Shown here in pieces: positions 29,968-40,613 of a DNA stretch of 64,000 bases (the first letter of the stretch is position 1; each line of letters begins with the position of its first letter). A program made the position numbers and the translations under genes. The notes below the pieces were generated by a model, which saw nothing but the letters and a program-made list of their open reading frames with translations, was not told the DNA's origin and searched no databases. Origin of the DNA: an uncultured SAR116 cluster alpha proteobacterium (GTDB lineage: Bacteria; Pseudomonadota; Alphaproteobacteria; Puniceispirillales; Puniceispirillaceae); NCBI GenBank assembly GCA_902623185.1, contig CACNSW010000004.1, positions 1 through 64,000 of the forward strand. The letters are read 5' to 3'.

Positions 29968-30672
29968 ATGAATGAAGACCAACAGATTTCAAAAAATTTA
30001 AAAACAGTCCTAGCGGAAATAGATAAAGCTTGGTCCCTTTCACGCAATAGTTTGACCAACCGCATGCAAGTACCATCCACGCCTTTAAGCCCACCGGCAT
30101 TAGTGGCTGTTAGCAAACGCCAGTCAAGTACTCGAGTGGATGCCTGTTTACGAGCGGGGCAACGTGTTTTTGGTGAAAATCGTGTCCAGGAGGCTAAAGA
30201 GAGATGGTCCTCTAAAAAAAGGGAATACAAGGATTTGAAATTACACTTGATTGGAAAGCTTCAAACAAACAAAGTGCATGACGCTGTTGAGTTTTTTGAT
30301 GTTATAGAGGTCGTAGATAGGTTCAAGCTGGCAGAAAGATTGTCAATTGAAATGACAAAACAAAACAAAAATCTACCATGTTTTGTTCAGGTGAACACTG
30401 GCGAAGAACCACAAAAATCTGGTATTTTCCCAGGGGAAGTAGATGAATTTATTGAGTTTTGCAGAAAGGAATGTAAATTAAATGTTACAGGGTTAATGTG
30501 CATACCTCCTTTTCATGAGGAAACTGCTATGCATTTCTCGTTGTTGAGGGAAATTGCACTACGTCATGGTCTACCAAATTTATCGATGGGTATGAGTCGC
30601 GATTACAGAGAAGCCATAACTTTTGGTTCCACTTCAGTTCGCATAGGCACAGCAGTTTTTGGAGAGCGTTAA
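29968..30672 (+). CDS. YggS-family pyridoxal phosphate homeostasis protein
   Basis: LVAVSKRQSSTRVDACLRAGQRVFGENRVQEAKERW ... HLIGKLQTNK ... LSMGMSRDYREAITFGSTSVRIGTAVFG. Confidence 0.94.
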   Translation: MNEDQQISKNLKTVLAEIDKAWSLSRNSLTNRMQVPSTPLSPPALVAVSKRQSSTRVDACLRAGQRVFGENRVQEAKERWSSKKREYKDLKLHLIGKLQTNKVHDAVEFFDVIEVVDRFKLAERLSIEMTKQNKNLPCFVQVNTGEEPQKSGIFPGEVDEFIEFCRKECKLNVTGLMCIPPFHEETAMHFSLLREIALRHGLPNLSMGMSRDYREAITFGSTSVRIGTAVFGER

Positions 30673-30705
30673 AGTGTGAGGTTTATTTGGTTAATACCAT
30701 TCATA

Positions 30706-31893
30706 TCAACTTAACATATGCCCACAGCGAGATAGTTTTGTTTCTATGTATTTCTCATTGTGTTTGTTTGCATTCACAATCAATGGGACGCGCTTGATCA
30801 CACCAATTCCTCCTTGTTTCATCTGCGCGATTTTGTCTGGGTTGTTCGTAATAAGACAGATTTGTCGAACGCCTAGCGTAATCAGCATTTTGCAAGCTGA
30901 CATGAATTCTCTTTCATCTGAGCCGAACCCTAAAGCGTGATTCGAGTCAACAGTATCCAAACCTTCATCCTGAAGGGCATACGCACGCATCTTATTAATC
31001 AACCCAATGTTTCGACCCTCTTGCGCTAGGTAAACGAGAACTCCCCCTCCATTTTCTGCCATGAGAGTTAGTGCTCCGTCGAGCTGTTGTCCACAGTCAC
31101 ATTTCAAACTACCTAGCACATCTCCAGTGACGCATTGTGAGTGAATGCGAACTAAAGGTGCTTTGGATGCCTTGTAGTCTCCTACCAGCACTGCAAAATG
31201 TTCGTCTGCTCCCATTTCTGAACGAAACATTACAATCTCTGCGTTCGCATCAACTTCTAGGGGTATTCTCGCTCGAGTGACTAAACGAAGGTTATGGGCA
31301 ACATCATTTTCGTAACTTTCAATATCGCGAGATTCTACTAAAAGTATATTGTGATTGTCACATATTTTCTCTTGCGCACTAAGATCACGTGTAGGAATAC
31401 GAGCAAGTAAAGCTGCAGGTATAAGCTTTGCTAACCTAAGTAGTTTAGACGCCATATCTGCAAGGGATGCCGGCCGTTCGCCCACAACAGCAATTCCAGC
31501 CTCAATGATATTTTCTTTTGGTGTTCCAAGAGCCAAGTTTAAGATCTCAGGTGCTGTCTTTTTGTTTATGGTTATAGAGACACAACTATGGCGATCATTT
31601 GTATCTCGCCCAAGCATTGAGATCCTTTCGTTGGTAACCACCAGCATGGCACGTGAGCCCGCTAAATCAGAGAGAAGCACCGCGTCAGTATCCCCAATCA
31701 ATTCAGCAGCACGAAAAAGTCCTGCCTCACCATTTGGGAGACGTAATAACACTACCCCGCCTCTTCGAAGTTCTGAGCAGGCACGATTTATCTTAAGGTA
31801 ATTTTTGTTGTTAATTGTTTCTTCCAAATTCGGTCTCGTTATGGATTTATGGTGGCATGGCGTGTAGATTATTCTGGCGAGAAGTAGAGGCAA
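30706..31893 (-). CDS. ribA: GTP cyclohydrolase II with N-terminal extension
   Basis: VRIHSQCVTGDVLGSLKCDCGQQLDGAL ... YLAQEGRNIGLINKMRAYALQDEGLDT; exact start uncertain. Confidence 0.94.
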   Translation of the reverse strand: MPLLLARIIYTPCHHKSITRPNLEETINNKNYLKINRACSELRRGGVVLLRLPNGEAGLFRAAELIGDTDAVLLSDLAGSRAMLVVTNERISMLGRDTNDRHSCVSITINKKTAPEILNLALGTPKENIIEAGIAVVGERPASLADMASKLLRLAKLIPAALLARIPTRDLSAQEKICDNHNILLVESRDIESYENDVAHNLRLVTRARIPLEVDANAEIVMFRSEMGADEHFAVLVGDYKASKAPLVRIHSQCVTGDVLGSLKCDCGQQLDGALTLMAENGGGVLVYLAQEGRNIGLINKMRAYALQDEGLDTVDSNHALGFGSDEREFMSACKMLITLGVRQICLITNNPDKIAQMKQGGIGVIKRVPLIVNANKHNEKYIETKLSRCGHMLS

Positions 31894-31911
31894 TGACTCT
31901 CACATTTACCT

Positions 31912-32712
31912 ATGGGGTTAACTGCGACTATGCAAGAGTTTTCAGATACTATATCCGAAGATACATTTGCGCATAAGAAATTATTAATAATAGAACATGA
32001 CGCCATTCTGAATTCTTTTCTGAAAGAGCAATTCAGGAAAGAAGGTTTTGAAGAAATTTTTGGGATTTCAAAAAATGAAAAAGTGAGTGAATTGGTGTTA
32101 TCAAAACTGCCAGATCTCATTTTACTGGGGTGCGACCGGTCAGAAAAAAACGAAGAGTATTTTTTGGAGACCAATCTATGCGCTCAGATTCGCAAAAAAG
32201 GTATTTACGCACCTATTATAGTTCTTCTCGATAAAGCCCACGAAAATCTTGGAAAGAAGTGCCTCGATGCTGGTGCGGATTATTACATTTCGAAGCCACT
32301 TCGATTCTCTGAATTGTTGTCTATAGTCCGCTCCTTATTAAGGGTATCAACACCAAATCAAACATTTGTGTTTGAGCTCTTTGGTTTGAAATTCGATCTG
32401 ACGTCGAAGTGGTTGATTTCAAATGTTGCCAACACTAAAATCGCACTTACGGAAAAAGAGGCAGAAATACTGTTATTCTTATTTGAGGAACACCCAAAAG
32501 GAGTTCAAAAGGATTGTTTATTGAGAGAAATATGGGGTTTACAAAAAGGTTTGAGCACCCACACGCTAGAAACACATATTTATCGGCTGAGGAAAAAAAT
32601 AAAAGACCATACAAATGAACCAATAATTTTAACTCACGGTACGACGTATAAGTTGGCAGACAATCCAAAAAAAATGGGGCAAGGGATCTCACTTAACTTT
32701 TCGTGGGAGTAG
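31912..32712 (+). CDS. OmpR-like winged-helix response regulator with atypical receiver domain
   Basis: Receiver-like KKLLIIEHDAILNSFLKEQF...YISKPLRFSEL plus C-terminal ALTEKEAEILLFLFEEH...TLETHIYRLRKKI wHTH. Confidence 0.88.
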   Translation: MGLTATMQEFSDTISEDTFAHKKLLIIEHDAILNSFLKEQFRKEGFEEIFGISKNEKVSELVLSKLPDLILLGCDRSEKNEEYFLETNLCAQIRKKGIYAPIIVLLDKAHENLGKKCLDAGADYYISKPLRFSELLSIVRSLLRVSTPNQTFVFELFGLKFDLTSKWLISNVANTKIALTEKEAEILLFLFEEHPKGVQKDCLLREIWGLQKGLSTHTLETHIYRLRKKIKDHTNEPIILTHGTTYKLADNPKKMGQGISLNFSWE

Positions 32713-32725
32713 ATTAAGTAAAAAA

Positions 32726-32800
32726 TGGCTGGGGCGGTAGGATTCGAACCTACGATACACGATACCAAAAACCGATGCCTTACCACTTGGCTACGCCCCA
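32726..32800 (-). tRNA. tRNA-Gln(TTG)
   Basis: RC reads TGGGGCGTAGCCAAGTGGTAAGGCATCGGTTTTTGGTATCGTGTATCGTAGGTTCGAATCCTACCGCCCCAGCCA: complete acceptor/D/T arms, anticodon TTG, encoded CCA. Confidence 0.95.
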
Positions 32801-32921
32801 TCACTTCGCATCGAAATCTATCTATCAAATTTGTTTCAGGCAACACCTTATTGTGTGTCCAGAAAATAAATAGGCATACGTCACTTGATCTGACATCACA
32901 AAGCAACGATTGATTCTTTAA

Positions 32922-33797
32922 TTATAGGTTTAGGATTCTGGTCGAGACTGCCCATATATCTCTCGATGAGATAATTTGGGCAGCGGTCATGCAATCTATT
33001 TCAGAGTTAAATGTGGCGAAGCAAGTTGCACCGCTGCCAGACATTCCTACTTCCTTTGCACCTGTTTGGTCTCTTAGAATTTGTTTAAGAGTTCCAATTT
33101 CTGGGATGATCTCTGATGCGACCTCCTCAAGATCATTGCCATTTCTGACCCAATCAGAAATGGATCTTGTTGTTTCTGACACAGGGCTTTTCCTTTTTAG
33201 GGTTCTTGAGTGTGAGGAGACCTTGCTGAAAACGTCTTTTGTTGACACCTGTTTTTTTGGATTTGCCAACAAAATAAACTCCTGACCATCAATTGCAAGA
33301 GGTGACACACATTCACCAATCCCCCTTAACCGAGTGGGCGAACTATCCAGGCAAACTGGTACATCTGCTCCCAGCTTTATTGCTAAATCATACAAAGATT
33401 TTTGAGAGAGGGAATGTGGAGTATGTTTGTACAACCACCTAAGTAAAGCGGCTGCATTTGTAGAACCACCACCTAGACCCCCTCCAACGGGAATGTTTTT
33501 TTCAATTATAAGTTTTACGGGGCTACATTTTCCTCCTACCCTCCGAAAATCATTCAAACAGCGAATACAAATATTCTCGCCTAGATTTTTTTCCAGGCTC
33601 TTGGCAAAAGGGCCTGTGATATGAATTTCGTCGATCGGCGCATTATCAATGGTTATTCGATCTCCGAACGTGGTAAAAATGACACCAGAATCAAGATAGT
33701 GGAAACCGTCATTACGTTTGCCGGTTATGTGAAGAAACAAATTGACCTTAGCTGGAGCATGAATTGTGGTTGGAAGTTCGAGGTCTACCGGCGTCAT
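32922..33797 (-). CDS. ispE: 4-diphosphocytidyl-2-C-methyl-D-erythritol kinase
   Basis: APAKVNLFLHITGKRNDGFHYLDS ... IPVGGGLGGGSTNAAALL. Confidence 0.96.
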   Translation of the reverse strand: MTPVDLELPTTIHAPAKVNLFLHITGKRNDGFHYLDSGVIFTTFGDRITIDNAPIDEIHITGPFAKSLEKNLGENICIRCLNDFRRVGGKCSPVKLIIEKNIPVGGGLGGGSTNAAALLRWLYKHTPHSLSQKSLYDLAIKLGADVPVCLDSSPTRLRGIGECVSPLAIDGQEFILLANPKKQVSTKDVFSKVSSHSRTLKRKSPVSETTRSISDWVRNGNDLEEVASEIIPEIGTLKQILRDQTGAKEVGMSGSGATCFATFNSEIDCMTAAQIISSRDIWAVSTRILNL

Positions 33798-35581
33798 TGA
33801 TTTTTTTCACTGATCTCTGATGATGGGATACCGGTTTCAATGCGGCTCCTAAATTTAATCCTTTCCTCTTTTGTCTTAGAGAGAGATATTGCGAGACGCC
33901 ATTTAAATATTGCTTCATCTCGCCGCCCTAAATACCAATATACATCACCAAGGTGGCCGGTGATTTCGGCATCGGCCGGCTCTAGAGCGGTTGCCTGCTC
34001 CAGAAATCGTACAGCTCTTTTTGCGTTACCAAGACGGAAATGAACCCATCCTAATGAGTCAACGAAATAACCACTATCTGGACGCAGTTCTACTGCGCGC
34101 TCGATTAAGGAAATTGCTTCTTCAAGGTTGCGGCCCTGATCGGCCCACCAATAACCAAGATAGTTAAGCGCAAATGCATCGTCAGGATTCATTTTAAGTG
34201 CTAGTTTTAATTGTTCCTCGGCATCCTTTGTTTGGTTGAGACGTTCGAGAGTGATACCAAGGTTTCGATGGAGGGAGCTTGTTTGGTGGCCATTTTTATA
34301 GGCTTTTTTGTAGGCATCTTTGCTTTTCTTATAATCGGTATTACGACGATAACAATCGCCAAGAAGCTTATATAAATAGCCATCCTGAGGATTTGCCGCG
34401 ATGGCTTGGTGTAGAATTAAGGCTGCTTCTGAGAACTCTCCATTGTCAATGGCAATGTCAGATAGTGTTACCATTGCCGGCTGACCAAGGGGACCATCCA
34501 CATTAATTGCTGATAGATTTTCAACAGCCTCAATGTAGTTTTTACTTTTTATCTGCTCCTGAGCGAGGAGTAGACGAACGAAATCACTTTTGGGGTCAAG
34601 AAACCGCGCAAGTTGCAGCCGAGCGACAAACATCTGTTGATTGGATTCTCCCTGTTCAAGCATGGAGAAATCAACTATACCATGTACAATGTTTGACAAA
34701 AGTGATGGGGCCGCGTGGCTGGTTTCTTCTGAAAGTAATTTATCAATCATCACTTTATTGAAACTTGCGTTTAACCTCCGGTCGATTAATCCTTTTGCTG
34801 ACTCGTTTTCGCCATTACGAGCTAAAAGTGATGCAAGATGTAGAGCCGTTATCGGTGTCATTGGAGCATCAATAAGTTTCAATCCACGTTTCGTCGCTTC
34901 CTCATTTTGGCCTAAATGCTCGGCCATCAGAGCGATGTGAAGTTCCATATCGACGTTTGTTGAACCGCTGACTCGTTTTCGATCTTCTAGGCTTTCCGTC
35001 AAGTGGGTAATACCTGCATCACCTTGACCAGTGGCAACAAATGCCCAGGCGTTAATCAATGCTGAAAGCCAACGCGACGGTGAATGTTCACTGATGCTAC
35101 TTGCAAGGACTCTGACTGCTTGCCAGTCTTGGGCTTGAATTGCGATAGCGGTTGCTGGTTCAACGCTGAAGGCGGAGGATACATTTAGTTGCTCCATTTG
35201 CCGGCCAAGCGCTGCTGCCTTTGTGATGTTTCCTTGATAATATTGGGCCATAAAGGTCTGGCGAAGCAGGTTGGCGTTGTCATTGTCGTCGCGCAGGGTC
35301 TCAAGAAAGAAATTTGCAGATTGTTCTATATCGTTGAAATAGAGCGCTTGGCGCGCTGCCAAAAAGTGACCGGCACTACTTTCCGACGTGGACTGAACAG
35401 AAATTGGTTTGTCGAAGCTGGCCGAAACAGCATGACCAGATCCATTGCTTACGCACCCAGAAAAAATTGTCGCAAGCATAATTGTGGGACCAAGAAATGC
35501 TATTTGGTAGATTGTTGACAAAGGCTTCAAATAGGGTGCACGGACGTTATAAACGTCTTCCAAAAGCTGCCATTGTCGCAT
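33794..35581 (-). CDS. Tetratricopeptide-repeat protein
   Basis: Repeated TPR units (e.g. GYLYKLLGDCYRRNTDYKKSKDAYKKAYKNG; AFALNYLGYWWADQGRNLEEAISLIERAVELRPD). Confidence 0.92.
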   Translation of the reverse strand: MRQWQLLEDVYNVRAPYLKPLSTIYQIAFLGPTIMLATIFSGCVSNGSGHAVSASFDKPISVQSTSESSAGHFLAARQALYFNDIEQSANFFLETLRDDNDNANLLRQTFMAQYYQGNITKAAALGRQMEQLNVSSAFSVEPATAIAIQAQDWQAVRVLASSISEHSPSRWLSALINAWAFVATGQGDAGITHLTESLEDRKRVSGSTNVDMELHIALMAEHLGQNEEATKRGLKLIDAPMTPITALHLASLLARNGENESAKGLIDRRLNASFNKVMIDKLLSEETSHAAPSLLSNIVHGIVDFSMLEQGESNQQMFVARLQLARFLDPKSDFVRLLLAQEQIKSKNYIEAVENLSAINVDGPLGQPAMVTLSDIAIDNGEFSEAALILHQAIAANPQDGYLYKLLGDCYRRNTDYKKSKDAYKKAYKNGHQTSSLHRNLGITLERLNQTKDAEEQLKLALKMNPDDAFALNYLGYWWADQGRNLEEAISLIERAVELRPDSGYFVDSLGWVHFRLGNAKRAVRFLEQATALEPADAEITGHLGDVYWYLGRRDEAIFKWRLAISLSKTKEERIKFRSRIETGIPSSEISEKNQ

Positions 35582-35593
35582 GTTGTTAACCCT

Positions 35594-37228
35594 TTACATA
35601 TTTGGGTAATTTGGTCCACCACCACCCTCTGGTGTTACCCAAACAATATTCTGCGTTGGGTCCTTGATATCACAGGTTTTACAATGAACACAGTTTTGTG
35701 CGTTGATTTGTAAGCGGACCTCACTATCACCTTTACCCCCAACGATTTCATAAACACCTGCAGGACAATAACGCTGTTCTGGTGCGTCATACAGAGCCAA
35801 ATTGTGGGACACCGGAACCGCCGCGTCTTTGAGTGACAGGTGTGCAGGCTGATTTTCCTCATGGTTCGTCCCTGAAAGATAAACCGATGAATTGCGATCA
35901 AAACTGACTATGTTGTCTGGTTTTGGATAATTGATTTTTGGCGCTTCAGAGGCTTTTTTCAATGCTAAATGGTCATTGTGGTTTTTCAATGTCCATGGCG
36001 CGTGTCCCCGTAATAGGTAGGTGTCAATCGCGGCATGGGTAAGGCCAAGCCATAACCCCTTGCCAAATCCAGGACGAATGTTGCGAACCCTGTAAAGTTC
36101 TGACCAGAGCCAGGTATCCTGCAACTTATCTATGTAGGATGCTGGTTCATGACCTGGTTTCATCGTCTCAAGTGCCTCAAAAATTGCTTCTGCAGCCGTC
36201 ATCCCTGATTTCATCGCTGTGTGAGTACCCTTGATTTTTGGCACATTTAAGAAGCCAGCTGTACATCCGATAAGGCATCCCCCTGGAAACGTCAGTTTTG
36301 GCACAGATTGAAAACCACCCTCATTGAGCGCGCGCGCGCCATACGAAACACGGCGCCCTCCTTCAAAAAGTGTGCGTATAGCAGGATGGGTCTTGAAGCG
36401 CTGAAATTCCTCAAAAGGGGAGAGGTGAGGATTGCTGTAATCAAGTGCTACAACATAACCAACGGCGACCTGATTGCCGTTAAGATGATACAGGAAAGAG
36501 CCGCCATACGTGTCTGATGAAAGGGGCCAACCTACAGAATGCCATGCCAAACCTGGTTTGGCCTTTTTTGGATCAATATCCCACAATTCCTTAATTCCGA
36601 TGGCATAGGTTTGGGGATCCTTACCCTCACGCAGGTCAAATTCCTCAAATAACGTCTTTGTCAGATGCCCACGACACCCCTCAGCAAAAATTGTCTGTTT
36701 AGCAAGTAATTCCATCCCGGGCATGTAGTCGTCGGTTGGCTTTCCATCTTTGCCGATACCCATGTCACCCGTGGCAATGCCGCGGACTGCGCCGGTCTCA
36801 TCATAAAGCACCTCAGCGGCTGCAAAGCCTGGATAAACCTCAACACCAAGTGCCTCGGCCTGTTCAGCTAGCCAGCGACAGAAATTGCCTAGCGAGATGA
36901 TGTAGTTGCCATCGTTGTTCATGCTGGGCGGCGTTGGCATTCTAAAGGCACGTGTTTCGGTCAGGAACATGAATTTATCATCAGTTACTGGCGTATCAAG
37001 GGGGGCACCGCGATCCTGCCAATCTGGTATCAACTCATCGAGGGACCGTGGTTCCAGAACAGCACCTGACAGTATATGAGCGCCGATCTCACTGCCTTTT
37101 TCGATAAGGCAAACTCCGATATCCTGGCCAGCCTGGGCCGCAAGTTGCTTAAGTTTTATTGCGGCTGAAAGGCCAGATGGCCCCCCTCCAATAATCACGA
37201 CATCAAATTCCATGGTTTCGCGTTCCAT
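35594..37228 (-). CDS. Electron transfer flavoprotein-ubiquinone oxidoreductase
   Basis: [26 protein letters not shown] motif; C-terminal [33 protein letters not shown] 4Fe-4S. Confidence 0.97.
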   Translation of the reverse strand: MERETMEFDVVIIGGGPSGLSAAIKLKQLAAQAGQDIGVCLIEKGSEIGAHILSGAVLEPRSLDELIPDWQDRGAPLDTPVTDDKFMFLTETRAFRMPTPPSMNNDGNYIISLGNFCRWLAEQAEALGVEVYPGFAAAEVLYDETGAVRGIATGDMGIGKDGKPTDDYMPGMELLAKQTIFAEGCRGHLTKTLFEEFDLREGKDPQTYAIGIKELWDIDPKKAKPGLAWHSVGWPLSSDTYGGSFLYHLNGNQVAVGYVVALDYSNPHLSPFEEFQRFKTHPAIRTLFEGGRRVSYGARALNEGGFQSVPKLTFPGGCLIGCTAGFLNVPKIKGTHTAMKSGMTAAEAIFEALETMKPGHEPASYIDKLQDTWLWSELYRVRNIRPGFGKGLWLGLTHAAIDTYLLRGHAPWTLKNHNDHLALKKASEAPKINYPKPDNIVSFDRNSSVYLSGTNHEENQPAHLSLKDAAVPVSHNLALYDAPEQRYCPAGVYEIVGGKGDSEVRLQINAQNCVHCKTCDIKDPTQNIVWVTPEGGGGPNYPNM

Positions 37229-37344
37229 TTCACCAACCTCTAACTTTTCTGTTACGCTTTACGCCGAAATATTTTTAATATTTAGTATAAGTGATAAGGA
37301 CTTCATATTGGCTTTTTTGCCACAACCAAAGCAACCAAAATTCA

Positions 37345-38196
37345 ATGGAAAATTTAATGTCTATCCATGATTTTACCCGAGACGAATTAATGGCCTACCT
37401 TGCTTGGCAAGTGGCGTGTGGAGCTGATGAGGCGCTTAGCAATGAGGTGACGCACAGTCAAGCGTTTGTCCCAATGAAGTCCTTTCTTGCAGGTATATCC
37501 GGCGCTGGTCAGGCTATTGCAAAGACTCGCTCGGTCGTTATGAATCATGAAGCCCCCTCATTGGCCCAAACAAGCCAATTGTCACAAAAATCCTCGTTAT
37601 CACCTGTTGATCAAAAAACAGATCAGTTGACCAATATCACCTCGCTCGACGCACTACACAGCGCGCTTGAAAATCTTGAGGGATGTGCATTGAAGAACAC
37701 GGCAAGCAATCTGGTTTTCTGTGATGGCAATCCGGGCGCACGCGTGATGATTGTTGGCGAAGCTCCCGGCCGCGATGAAGACCGCGTTGGCCTACCCTTC
37801 GTGGGCTCCGCGGGCCAACTGCTTGATAGGATGCTTGCGAGTATTGGTCTGGACAGATCGGCGGTCTACATTACTAATCTCCTGCCTTGGCGGCCACCCG
37901 GAAACCGGGCGCCAACCGCTGAGGAAACAATACTTCTGTTACCTTATTTGCTTCGTCATATACAACTGGCAAGACCTGAATTTCTGTTGATACTAGGTGG
38001 CTCGTCTGCAAAAGCGCTGCTTGACACAAAGCACGGTATATTGAAATTGCGCGGCGTCTGGCGTGATGTTGATTTTGGAAATGGTTTTAATCGGCCAACG
38101 CTGGCTAGTTTACACCCAGCGTATCTGTTGCGCTCGCCAGCGCAAAAACGCTTGTCTTTTGAGGATTTGCTCTCACTCCGCGCAAGACTTGCTTAG
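37345..38196 (+). CDS. Uracil-DNA glycosylase (type 4/5-like Fe-S family)
   Basis: VMIVGEAPGRDEDRVGLPFVGSAGQLLDRMLASIGLDR ... ASLHPAYLLRSP; start uncertain (ORF opens at 37291). Confidence 0.93.
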   Translation: MENLMSIHDFTRDELMAYLAWQVACGADEALSNEVTHSQAFVPMKSFLAGISGAGQAIAKTRSVVMNHEAPSLAQTSQLSQKSSLSPVDQKTDQLTNITSLDALHSALENLEGCALKNTASNLVFCDGNPGARVMIVGEAPGRDEDRVGLPFVGSAGQLLDRMLASIGLDRSAVYITNLLPWRPPGNRAPTAEETILLLPYLLRHIQLARPEFLLILGGSSAKALLDTKHGILKLRGVWRDVDFGNGFNRPTLASLHPAYLLRSPAQKRLSFEDLLSLRARLA

Positions 38197-38206
38197 GATT
38201 TTGCCC

Positions 38207-40060
38207 ATGCAAAATAATCAACATTGTAAGTCGCCCTGCTGGAGAATGTTATCTGTTCGCTTATTTATTTGGCTTGGCTGCGTTTTTGCAGGTTTTTTTG
38301 TTTTGTCTCCACAAATATCGGCTTCCGAGCAGGCCACATCTCTACCACAACCTCTCAGCGATTTTGATGTGGCGCAATATCAGCGGCTTTTCCATCTGCA
38401 GGAAATCGGCCGTATGAAACAGGCGGTCCGTGAGGCTGGCCGTGTGGAAAATGACATACTGATGGGCCATGTGCTGTCAAAACGCTACTTGCACCCAACA
38501 GCTTGGCGATCTACATACAAGCAGCTTTACCGCTGGCTTCGGCTCTATAATGATCATCCGGATGCGAGCCGTATCTATTGGCTAGCCAAACGCCGTCGCC
38601 CTGGAAATACAAAGGCACCTGTAGAACCCAAAGCTGGGTATCTAAATGGATTTGGGCTGACCTCGCAGAATGAATATCGTCCGCCGATTCCGGTCAGTTC
38701 AGCTGGCCGGGCATCGCCAAGGACAACAAGCCGCATTGCACGGGAAGTCCGCCGAGCTATTCGCCGTGGCTGGCCAACAGGGGCGTTGAAAGTCGTCAAT
38801 GATCCAAAAAACAGGCGCTATCTAACAAAGGCTGAGGAAACCCAGTTGCTTGGTGAAATCGCCCATGCCTATTTTATTTTTGGACTTGATCAAAAAGCGA
38901 TCCGCGAGGCACGGCATGCGATTGGCGTGGACCAGGAATCTGCATTTATGGGTTATTGGGCTGGCGGTTTGGCTGCTTGGCGTAGTGGGCAATATGATTT
39001 GGCTGGGCAGTTTTTCAGATTGCTTGCAGAACAGGAAAGTGTTTTCGATGAGTTGCGAAGTGCAGCGGCTTTTTGGGCGCAGCGTGTGGCGCTACGTCAG
39101 GGCAGGCCGCAGGAGGCTGCAAGGTTTCTTGATCTGTCGGCAAGTGTGCAAACTGGGTTTTATGGCGTCATTGCTCGACAGGCCACTGGCCAACAAATCG
39201 ATATTTCATTCAACTTGCCAGAAAACAATCCATCTTTCCTAATTTGGCTTAGTAAACAGAAAGGTGGTCAGCGGCTTTTCGCTCTTGTTCAGATTGGTCT
39301 GATTAATGACGCCGAGCGGGAAATGCGCTATCTGTGGGGTGACGTTCCCATCCATATGTTGCCCTCAGCATTGCGTTTTGCAATCGATAATGGGATGGCG
39401 GGCCTTGCATATCGCGTTGGCGCATTGATGGGAAAGAATGAAGGAAAAATTTGGTATGGAGCGCTCTATCCTGTGCCAAAATTTGAGACTGAATTCACTG
39501 TAGACCAGGCGCTTGTCTGGGCAATTGCGCGCCAGGAATCCGGGTTCAACCCGCTTGCAAAGAGCCGTGCAAAGGCGGCGGGACTGATGCAGATTATGCC
39601 CTCTACAGCATCGTTTATTACGCGAAAACGTTCCTACCGTTCGCATGACCGGCATTTGCTGCTCAACCCTGTAATCAATCTGGAAATCGGTCAGCGTTAT
39701 ATCCATCATCTTCTTGAGGAGCCGGTGATTGATCGCTCGCTTGTGAAATTGCTTGCCGCCTACAATGGCGGCCCGGGCAACCTCAGCAAATGGCTGCGCA
39801 AGGTTGATCATCAGGATGACCCTTTCCTTCTTATCGAGTCCATTCCCTCACGTGAAACACGCTCCTATATAAAGAGCGTTATAACCAATCTGTCGATGTA
39901 TCGGTTGCAATTTGGAGAGTCTGCGCCATCCCTACGAGCACTTGCCGCAGGTGGACGCGGAACTTTTGTTTCGTTGATTGATGAATCTGGGTTAAAGACG
40001 GAGCTCATGGAAAACAGGCAGGTTTTAATCAAGAAGGAAGGTAACAGCCATGCGCAGTAG
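38207..40060 (+). CDS. Soluble lytic murein transglycosylase (SLT domain)
   Basis: ALVWAIARQESGFNPLAKSRAKAAGLMQIMPSTA ... LLAAYNGGPGNLSKW; start moved to ATG 38207. Confidence 0.95.
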   Translation: MQNNQHCKSPCWRMLSVRLFIWLGCVFAGFFVLSPQISASEQATSLPQPLSDFDVAQYQRLFHLQEIGRMKQAVREAGRVENDILMGHVLSKRYLHPTAWRSTYKQLYRWLRLYNDHPDASRIYWLAKRRRPGNTKAPVEPKAGYLNGFGLTSQNEYRPPIPVSSAGRASPRTTSRIAREVRRAIRRGWPTGALKVVNDPKNRRYLTKAEETQLLGEIAHAYFIFGLDQKAIREARHAIGVDQESAFMGYWAGGLAAWRSGQYDLAGQFFRLLAEQESVFDELRSAAAFWAQRVALRQGRPQEAARFLDLSASVQTGFYGVIARQATGQQIDISFNLPENNPSFLIWLSKQKGGQRLFALVQIGLINDAEREMRYLWGDVPIHMLPSALRFAIDNGMAGLAYRVGALMGKNEGKIWYGALYPVPKFETEFTVDQALVWAIARQESGFNPLAKSRAKAAGLMQIMPSTASFITRKRSYRSHDRHLLLNPVINLEIGQRYIHHLLEEPVIDRSLVKLLAAYNGGPGNLSKWLRKVDHQDDPFLLIESIPSRETRSYIKSVITNLSMYRLQFGESAPSLRALAAGGRGTFVSLIDESGLKTELMENRQVLIKKEGNSHAQ

Positions 40061-40613
40061 TGATGACCGGATTGATAAATCCATCACTTTCAAGCCGGTG
40101 AATATTGCAGTAATGACAGTGTCTGACTCGCGTACCATGGAGAATGACCGTTCGGGTGATTTGCTGAAATCACGCATCATTGAAGACGGCCACATTTTGA
40201 TGGCGCGCGTGATCATTTCTGATGACCAGCCTAAAATTATAGCAAGATTGCAGGAATGGATTGATGATCCGGCAATTGATGTGGTGGTTGCAACGGGTGG
40301 CACTGGATTGACTGGGCGCGATGTGACACCGGAGGCATTTCGGGCAGTCTTTGACAAGGAAATCGAAGGATTTGGGGAGTTGTTCCGGCATCTATCATTT
40401 CTGAAGATCGGAACGTCAACAGTACAATCACGTGCGCTTGCGGGTGTTGCAGGTGGGACATATTTGTTTGCTCTGCCTGGATCTCCATCAGGATGCCGCG
40501 ATGGCTGGGATGATATCTTACGCTATCAGTTAGATATCCGGCACAAGCCCTGTAACTTCGTCGAGATCATGCCTAGGTTGGCCGAGTCTGTAACTCAGCG
40601 CCGTCGCGGATAA
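40050..40613 (+). CDS. moaB: Molybdenum cofactor biosynthesis protein MoaB
   Basis: NIAVMTVSDSRTMENDRSGDLL ... VVATGGTGLTGRDVTPEAF. Confidence 0.94.
   Translation: MRSSDDRIDKSITFKPVNIAVMTVSDSRTMENDRSGDLLKSRIIEDGHILMARVIISDDQPKIIARLQEWIDDPAIDVVVATGGTGLTGRDVTPEAFRAVFDKEIEGFGELFRHLSFLKIGTSTVQSRALAGVAGGTYLFALPGSPSGCRDGWDDILRYQLDIRHKPCNFVEIMPRLAESVTQRRRG

Noticed and set aside
32726-32800. T27-T43 mismatch and G-U pair in the tRNA-Gln anticodon stem
   Set aside because: The rest of the molecule is canonical with a TTG anticodon; a single stem-end mismatch is tolerable and not evidence of a pseudogene.
39844-39859. Third parS-like sequence TCCCTCACGTGAAACA (13/16)
   Set aside because: Three mismatches in the left arm, about 25 kb from the candidate origin, and it encodes part of a conserved-looking SRETRSYI segment of the SLT protein; likely coincidental.
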